From an uncultured Treponema sp. (GTDB lineage Bacteria; Spirochaetota; Spirochaetia; Treponematales; Treponemataceae), in the NCBI GenBank assembly GCA_947167745.1, contig CAMVJE010000026.1, forward strand, positions 1-18,088: a stretch of DNA of 18,088 nucleotides. Reading direction: 5' to 3'. Both the position numbers and the translations under genes were made by a program. Numbering within the stretch: the stretch's first letter is position 1; every line of letters starts with the position of its first letter. Shown one piece after another: positions 14,448 to 18,088 of this stretch. The notes beneath the pieces are model-generated. The model was not told the origin of the DNA, ran no database searches, and was given only the letters and a program-made list of their open reading frames with translations.

Positions 14448-14474
14448 GTATCGACCCAAAAATAAGAAAATGCA
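14448..14474 (-). promoter_or_regulatory. Possible sigma28 (FliA) promoter of the chemoreceptor gene
   Basis: On the minus strand GTCGATAC (14448-14455) matches 6 of 8 bases of the sigma28 -10 consensus GCCGATAA. TGCATTTT (14467-14474) matches 5 of 8 of TAAAGTTT at the expected 11-nt spacing. Chemoreceptor genes are commonly FliA-dependent. Confidence 0.4.
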
Positions 14475-14530
14475 AATAAATTCGACAGCGGCTTGAATTC
14501 AGCGCGAATTTCGGTCTTCATTTTCCCTTA

Positions 14531-14559
14531 TTGCAGATTTTCTTATTATAGAATATAAT
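14531..14559 (+). promoter_or_regulatory. Sigma70-like promoter of kdgK
   Basis: A perfect TATAAT (14554-14559) has TTGCAG (14531-14536) 17 nt upstream. The predicted start is near 14566, giving a leader of about 47 nt. Confidence 0.55.
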
Positions 14560-14580
14560 TTTACTATTATTTTGCAAAAA

Positions 14581-14604
14581 TCCGCTTCGTGCGGAAAATA
14601 GGAG
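14581..14604 (+). promoter_or_regulatory. Leader hairpin and Shine-Dalgarno of kdgK
   Basis: TCCGC (14581-14585) and GCGGA (14591-14595) form a 5-bp hairpin just before AGGAG (14600-14604), itself 8 nt from the ATG. A 5' hairpin this close to the predicted RNA start could protect the message. On the other strand the loop contains CGAAG, as in the intergenic patches. Confidence 0.45.
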
Positions 14605-14612
14605 ATTAAAAA

Positions 14613-15638
14613 ATGGCAAAAGTAGTTACTTTTGGTGAATTGATGCTTCGCATCCAGCCTGCTGATTACTATCGCTTCGTTCAGGTTGACTCAATGACAA
14701 CAACTTTCGGTGGCGGTGAGGCTAACGTTTCTGTTTCTCTCGCTAACTATGGCAACGAGTCATACTTCGTTACAAAGCTCCCAACACACGAAATCGGTCA
14801 GGCAGCTGTTAACTCACTCCGCAAATATGGCGTTCACACAGAGTATATCGTTCGTGGCGGCCCACGCGTTGGTATCTACTACAACGAGAAAGGCGCTTCA
14901 CAGCGTGGTTCAAAATGTGTTTACGACCGCGCAGGCTCATCAATTCAGCTCGCTAAGCCAGAAGAATTCAACTGGAAAGAAATCCTCAAAGGTGCCTCAT
15001 GGTTCCACATCACAGGAATCACACCGGCTTTGGGACCAAACATGGTAACTGCTTGTATCGAAGCTTGTAAAACAGCTCGCGAAATGGGCATCACAACTTC
15101 TTGTGACCTTAACTACCGCGGAAAGCTCTGGACAAAAGACGAAGCTCGCAAAGCTATGACAGAAATCTGTAAATACGTTGATGTTTGTATCTCTAACGAG
15201 GATGACGCAAACGACGTATTCGGTATCAAATCTGAGGGAACTGACACAACAAAGGGAACTTTGAACAACGACGGTTATGTTTCAGTTGCTCGCCAGCTCA
15301 AAGAGAAATTCGGCTTCAAAAAAGTCGCAATCACTCTCCGCTCATCAATCAACGCTAACCGCAACGACTGGCAGGCTCTCCTCTATGTCGACGACAAAGA
15401 CTATGCATTCTCAAAGAAATACGAGATGTGGATTGTTGACCGCGTAGGTGGCGGTGACTCATTCGGTGGTGGTCTCATCCACTCACAGCTCAAAGGAATG
15501 AACACTCAGGATTCTATCAACTGGGCAGTTGCTGCTTCTTGTCTCAAGCACTCAATCATCGGAGACTACAACATGGTTTCTGAGGACGAAGTCAACAAGC
15601 TCGCAGGCGGCGACGGTTCTGGTCGAATCCAGAGATAA
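14613..15638 (+). CDS. kdgK: 2-keto-3-deoxygluconate kinase (PfkB family)
   Basis: A 341-residue cytoplasmic sugar kinase that should convert KDG to KDPG, the last step before KDPG aldolase in uronate and pectin catabolism. PfkB motif 1 is FGGGEANVSVSLANYG (GGGEANV at 33-39). Motif 2 is VDRVGGGDSFGGG, with Asp282 as catalytic base and the GGGD anion hole at 279-282. DLNYRGKLW and VCISNEDDANDVFGI are typical of KDG kinases, as is the closing GGDGSGRIQR. Codon use is strongly biased (aac, ctc, cgc, ggt), suggesting high expression. AGGAG 8 nt upstream sets the start. It stands alone with its own promoter and is followed by four hairpins. KDPG aldolase and the isomerase genes are not in this window. 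Other PfkB substrates (fructose, ribose) fit less well. Confidence 0.88.
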   Translation: MAKVVTFGELMLRIQPADYYRFVQVDSMTTTFGGGEANVSVSLANYGNESYFVTKLPTHEIGQAAVNSLRKYGVHTEYIVRGGPRVGIYYNEKGASQRGSKCVYDRAGSSIQLAKPEEFNWKEILKGASWFHITGITPALGPNMVTACIEACKTAREMGITTSCDLNYRGKLWTKDEARKAMTEICKYVDVCISNEDDANDVFGIKSEGTDTTKGTLNNDGYVSVARQLKEKFGFKKVAITLRSSINANRNDWQALLYVDDKDYAFSKKYEMWIVDRVGGGDSFGGGLIHSQLKGMNTQDSINWAVAASCLKHSIIGDYNMVSEDEVNKLAGGDGSGRIQR

Positions 15639-15682
15639 ATCACTTCGTGATTTATCTTAACGACAACTCTCACGAGTTGTCG
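15634..15682 (+). repeat. Two perfect hairpins directly after kdgK
   Basis: GATAAATCAC (15634-15643) / GTGATTTATC (15647-15656) is a 10-bp stem with a TTC loop that includes the kdgK stop codon. CGACAACTC (15661-15669) / GAGTTGTCG (15674-15682) is a 9-bp stem with a 4-nt loop. Neither has a T-run, so they look like 3' stabilising or processing structures rather than terminators. Confidence 0.6.
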
Positions 15683-15689
15683 AGCAATG

Positions 15690-15720
15690 AACTCCACTCA
15701 ATTGGGTGGAGTTTTCTTGT
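15690..15720 (+). terminator. Intrinsic terminator of kdgK
   Basis: AACTCCACTC (15690-15699) pairs with GGGTGGAGTT (15704-15713), with one T-G pair and an AATT loop. The tail continues TTCTTGTTTT. Confidence 0.8.
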
Positions 15721-15730
15721 TTTAAAGAGA

Positions 15731-15770
15731 AAAAGCCCCTGTTGAGGGAAATTGCTCAGCAGGGGCTTTT
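15731..15770. terminator. Bidirectional terminator between kdgK and the aldolase-like gene
   Basis: AAAAGCCCCTGTTGAG (15731-15746) and CTCAGCAGGGGCTTTT (15755-15770) form a 16-bp stem with one G-T pair. Both flanks give T-runs: CTTTTCATAT on plus, CTTTTTCTCTTT on minus. It serves the aldolase-like gene on the minus strand and backs up kdgK on the plus strand. Confidence 0.85.
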
Positions 15771-15803
15771 CATATATGCCTCACATGGATTTTCTGATTC
15801 GAA

Positions 15804-16778
15804 TTACTCCTGACTTGTGACTTCCTTGTAGAACTCGCAGAAGTCTTTTCGCTTGTCTTTTGTGAACTGAATAGCCGTTCGTGGATGCTGGTTTAATACA
15901 CCAGTTAAGAGGTACTGTAAATCGTACCCCCAGACAACGCCAGATTCCTTCATAGGATTCATGTGCTCTTCAATGAATTTGATTACTGGGAAAAGCTTGA
16001 ATTTCGGATTTCGCAGGAATCCAAGCAATAGTTCCATAGAACAGTTTCCGGCTCCTCGGCCCATTGCGGCATAAGTTGCATCAAGATAATCAACTCCGTC
16101 ACCGGCTGCCTCGATTGTGTTTGCAAAGGCGAGTTTTTGGTTGTCGTGAGCGTGAATACCGAGCTTTTTGTTGTATTTTGCGGCAAATTCTCCGTAAATG
16201 TCGGCGATTCGGGCAATTTGCTCCGGATAAAGGGAACCATAGCTGTCAACAATGTAGATGACATCAGCGGGCGATTTTCCAAGCAAATCAAGGGCTACCT
16301 TTAAGTCTGACTCCTGGGAATTTGAAATTGCCATGATATTACAACTGACTTCGTAACCCTTCTTTTTTGCGTCTTCAATCATGTCCAATGCTCCGGGCAT
16401 CTGGTGAAGATATGTAGCAACTCGAATCAAATCGACCGGGCTGTTTGCCTTTTCATCGATATCCTGCTTGTAATTACAGCGGCCGACATCAGTCATGATG
16501 GCAATCTTCAGGTCTGTGTTGTTGTCACCAACGACAGAGCGGATAAAATCATCGCTTGAAAATTTGCATGGCCCGAATTTTGACTCATCAAACATTTCTT
16601 TGTCGGCACGATAGCCAAATTCCATATAATCAACGCCGGCCTTAATATTTGCCTCATAAAGCGCTTTTTCGAATCCTTCCGGGAAGAAAAAATCATTAAC
16701 CAAACCACCATCACGCAAAGTTGCATCAACAACCTTAATACTAGGACGGAAATCCATCAATTTAGAAAGTTCTTTCAT
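15804..16778 (-). CDS. DRE-TIM metallolyase/aldolase-like protein (HMGL-like)
   Basis: A 324-residue cytoplasmic TIM-barrel enzyme of the HMG-CoA lyase-like/4-hydroxy-2-oxovalerate aldolase superfamily. The divalent-metal motif VVDATLRDGG (Asp18, with Arg22-Asp23) and IHAHDN (His209, His211, Asn213) carry the expected metal ligands and catalytic Arg. YLDATYAAMGRGAGN is the usual glycine-rich late-barrel motif. It lacks the C-terminal communication domain of MhpE, so an independent aldolase or C-C lyase with unknown substrate is likely; relatives are often listed only as aldolase catalytic-domain proteins. The start at 16778 is preferred because AGGAG lies 5 nt before it; a longer in-frame start at 16808 has none. 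It is single-gene and ends at the bidirectional terminator 15731-15770. Confidence 0.82.
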   Translation of the reverse strand: MKELSKLMDFRPSIKVVDATLRDGGLVNDFFFPEGFEKALYEANIKAGVDYMEFGYRADKEMFDESKFGPCKFSSDDFIRSVVGDNNTDLKIAIMTDVGRCNYKQDIDEKANSPVDLIRVATYLHQMPGALDMIEDAKKKGYEVSCNIMAISNSQESDLKVALDLLGKSPADVIYIVDSYGSLYPEQIARIADIYGEFAAKYNKKLGIHAHDNQKLAFANTIEAAGDGVDYLDATYAAMGRGAGNCSMELLLGFLRNPKFKLFPVIKFIEEHMNPMKESGVVWGYDLQYLLTGVLNQHPRTAIQFTKDKRKDFCEFYKEVTSQE

Positions 16779-16819
16779 TTGTGCTCCTGTTACTTTCAAT
16801 AGTATCAAAAAAACGACTT

Positions 16820-17080
16820 TTAGAAAATAGGCCTTTTATTGGACTTTACAGGCCTTTGCGCGCTCGGAAGGTCAACTGCTTTAAAATAAACAGGGACGCC
16901 CGTTATTTTATAAAGAAAAGAAATTCCAAAATATGCTAAGCAAAGATTTATAAATACCAGCACACAATATTTTATGAACGCATTAATTTTTCCTTTCTGT
17001 GACTTAAAAGCAAACACAAAATCTTTGTTTACTTTAAAATTCAAGAATAAAGAAATTATACGTGCCAATATTAATGAGAA
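16820..17080 (-). pseudogene. Remnant of a GtrA-like membrane protein gene
   Basis: The minus strand reads LAFSLILARIISLFLNFKVNKDFVF, then a short basic loop, FIKYCVLVFINLCLAYFGISFLY, and a proline-containing GVPVYFKAVDL. This order matches the second half of GtrA-family flippase-like proteins (helix, NFxxNKxxVF loop, helix, then K-x-VDL). The protein then departs into PSAQRPVKSNKRPIF and stops, where the last helix and the terminal QR-x-W-VF should be; neither other frame restores it. There is no proper ATG, only TTG, and the missing N-terminal half would overlap the start of the XRE gene. It is therefore read as a truncated, probably dead gene. It fills most of the 311-nt gap 16779-17089. 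Confidence 0.55.
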
Positions 17081-17089
17081 GGCAAGATT

Positions 17090-17416
17090 ATGGATGTAAT
17101 GAATGAAATAACAAGCATACTTGGAAAAAATATAAGGGAACTTCGTATAAAATCAGGTTGGACACAAGAAAGACTTGCAGAAAAATCAGGAATCTCCGTT
17201 CCTTTTATGACACAAATTGAATTAGCAAGAAAGTTCGCATCTTTGGAAGTTATCCAGAGCATTGCAATGGCATTAGGTGTTTCTTATGAGAGGCTTTTCA
17301 AGACAGAAAAATCAAATACTTCTGATGCAAATTATTCTCTTCATATTCTTGAAAAAGATTTAATAAAATCAATAACAGAAATTGTTCAAGCTAAATTTGA
17401 AAATACAGAAATTTAA
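17090..17416 (+). CDS. XRE-family HTH transcriptional regulator
   Basis: A 108-residue DNA-binding protein. A Cro/CI-type helix-turn-helix spans about residues 10-67: IRELRIKSGWTQERLAEKSG for helices 1-2, ISVPFMTQIELARKFASLE for the recognition helix and following loop, and IQSIAMALGVSYERLF to close. The tail of about 40 residues has no sensor motif. AGAAGG lies about 8 nt before the chosen ATG; a second in-frame ATG follows at codon 4. The gene is AT-rich, unlike kdgK or nifJ nearby, and abuts the broken GtrA-like gene, which suggests an accessory or rearranged spot. Its target is unknown. Confidence 0.82.
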   Translation: MDVMNEITSILGKNIRELRIKSGWTQERLAEKSGISVPFMTQIELARKFASLEVIQSIAMALGVSYERLFKTEKSNTSDANYSLHILEKDLIKSITEIVQAKFENTEI

Positions 17417-17488
17417 AATTAGATAAAATTGTTTTATAAAAAGATCTTATTATATAGTTATCAATAATCTAGCTTCTCACAAATAAAC

Positions 17489-17540
17489 AAAAACACCCCC
17501 CAAAAGGAATCTCTTCCTCTTAAGGGAGCGTTTTACTTTT
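17489..17540 (+). terminator. Imperfect terminator-like structure after the XRE gene
   Basis: The AAAAC...CCC side (about 17489-17501) pairs with GGGAGCGTTTT (17524-17534) with two mismatches. An inner AGGAA-TCTC-TTCCT hairpin lies at 17505-17518. The structure is followed by TTTTACTTTTT. Confidence 0.4.
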
Positions 17541-17553
17541 TACCCTATGATTT

Positions 17554-17589
17554 AAAACGCACGAGGCCAGCCAAAAGGCTGACCGCGTG
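17554..17589 (-). terminator. Probable terminator of nifJ
   Basis: On the minus strand CACG-GGTCAGCC pairs with GGCTGGCC-CGTG around TTTT, an 8+4 bp stem with one internal mismatch and one G-U, followed by CGTTTTAAA. It lies about 110 nt after the nifJ stop. Confidence 0.5.
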
Positions 17590-17643
17590 TCGTCTTTGAA
17601 ATTGATTTGACACGCCTGCGCATTTTGCGAAGCAAAAGAGCAG
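17585..17643 (+). repeat. Structured non-coding patch with GCGAAGC mini-hairpin
   Basis: GCGTGTC (17585-17591) and GACACGC (17609-17615) form a 7-bp inverted repeat. CACGCCTGCG (17611-17620) is identical to 3383-3392. The hairpin TTTTGC-GAA-GCAAAA (17623-17637) lies inside an outer CCTGC/GCAGG pairing. It sits within the 3' untranslated region of nifJ if the terminator at 17554-17589 is right. Confidence 0.55.
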
Positions 17644-17696
17644 GTCGTGGCATTAAGCGTTTTACGCTGCACTCGTCAGAGTATCAGCGTGAAAAC

Positions 17697-18088
17697 TTAT
17701 TTATACAACTCAACCAGCTTCTGCAAGTGAACGAATCTGTCCTTAGCAGCCTGTTCGTTGCGGTCGAAGAGAACCTTCGCACGCTCCGGGAACTTGCGTG
17801 TAAGAGCTGAGTATCGTGTCTCGTTGTTGAGGAATGCCTGGTAAGTTCCGTCGCCTTCTTTTGAAGTGAGGGTGAACGGATTCTTGCCTTCTGCCTTGAG
17901 GGCCGGGTTGAAGCTGAAGAGGTTCCAGTAACCAGCCTTGACAGCTGCCTTCATCTCGTCCTGACAGTGGTTCATGCCGCCCTTAACACCGTGGAGCTCA
18001 CATGGAGCGTATCCGATGATGAGTGACGGGCCATTGTAAGCCTCTGCTTCCTGAATGACTTTGAGAGCCTGTGCAGGATTTGCACCGA
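17697..18088 (-). CDS. nifJ: Pyruvate:ferredoxin oxidoreductase, 3' end (cut by window edge)
   Basis: The last 129 residues of PFOR, which oxidatively decarboxylates pyruvate to acetyl-CoA, CO2 and reduced ferredoxin in anaerobes. GPSLIIGYAPCELHGVKGGMNHCQDEMKAAV is the conserved segment near the end of the TPP domain (usual form YAPCI-x-HG), followed by GYWNLFSFNP, NPFTLTSKEGDGTYQAFLNNETRY and a C-terminal helix ending in ELYK. The remaining 1000 or so residues, including the iron-sulfur domains, lie beyond the right edge. Codon use is biased as in highly expressed genes. It follows the pectin theme only as central metabolism: KDPG cleavage yields pyruvate. Confidence 0.93.
   Translation of the reverse strand, partial: GANPAQALKVIQEAEAYNGPSLIIGYAPCELHGVKGGMNHCQDEMKAAVKAGYWNLFSFNPALKAEGKNPFTLTSKEGDGTYQAFLNNETRYSALTRKFPERAKVLFDRNEQAAKDRFVHLQKLVELYK

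Noticed and set aside
16779..16808. A longer start for the aldolase-like gene
   Set aside because: The AGGAG at 16784-16788 lies inside it, correctly spaced for the ATG at 16778.
17040..17065. Sigma54-like TTGGCACG on the minus strand
   Set aside because: The second element (TTGCA-like at the right spacing) is missing, and the site lies inside the GtrA remnant.
17411..17696. CRISPR array or attachment site in the structured region before nifJ
   Set aside because: Repeats are inverted, not regular direct repeats with spacers, and no integrase or flanking duplication is present.

Overview
The window looks like a chromosomal stretch from a gut or rumen treponeme (Spirochaetota). The inference rests on three points: gene content (dCache chemoreceptor, pectin-degrading secretome, NagZ-type GH3, KDG kinase, PFOR); AT-rich intergenic DNA broken by short GC-rich hairpin patches; and SlyD, KdgK and PFOR proteins that read like those of anaerobic polysaccharide degraders. 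No rRNA, insertion sequence, prophage or CRISPR array is visible. Species cannot be fixed from this sequence.

Left part (1-4.2 kb): the 5' part of a HisA-like gene (minus strand, cut by the window edge), a secreted alpha/beta-hydrolase (plus), a convergent minus-strand pair (a DUF2156/LPG-synthase-C-like protein followed by a YkgJ-like Cys-cluster protein), and a small secreted beta-rich protein. Next comes the largest gene, a 1043-residue secreted pectate lyase of family PL9. It carries two FnIII-like modules, further beta domains, the full set of PL9 Ca-binding and catalytic residues, and a C-terminal membrane segment with a Lys tail.

Middle (7.4-12.3 kb): a DTW-domain tRNA modification protein, a periplasmic NagZ-like GH3 enzyme, a tRNA-Cys with promoter and terminator, a minus-strand pair (GNAT acetyltransferase, then a three-TM protein with a possible PH-like domain), and a SlyD-type FKBP with a Cys/Gly metal-binding tail.

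Right part (12.3-18.1 kb): a methyl-accepting chemotaxis protein diverging from a strongly expressed-looking KDG kinase (kdgK), a minus-strand DRE-TIM aldolase-like enzyme, a decayed GtrA-like gene, an XRE-type regulator, a structured non-coding block, and the 3' end of pyruvate:ferredoxin oxidoreductase.

The functional thread is pectin use. A secreted hydrolase could deacylate, the PL9 enzyme cuts polygalacturonate at the surface, and KdgK phosphorylates the 2-keto-3-deoxygluconate that ends the unsaturated uronate pathway. PFOR would oxidise the resulting pyruvate. These genes are not one operon. The most notable observations are: (i) a small secreted protein paired with a PL9 lyase bearing a tripartite sorting-like C-terminus; (ii) four genes lacking a Shine-Dalgarno sequence, each with a -10-like box 6-10 nt before the start codon (leaderless or near-leaderless transcripts); and (iii) a recurring intergenic GAA-triloop hairpin element, two copies of which show compensatory stem changes.
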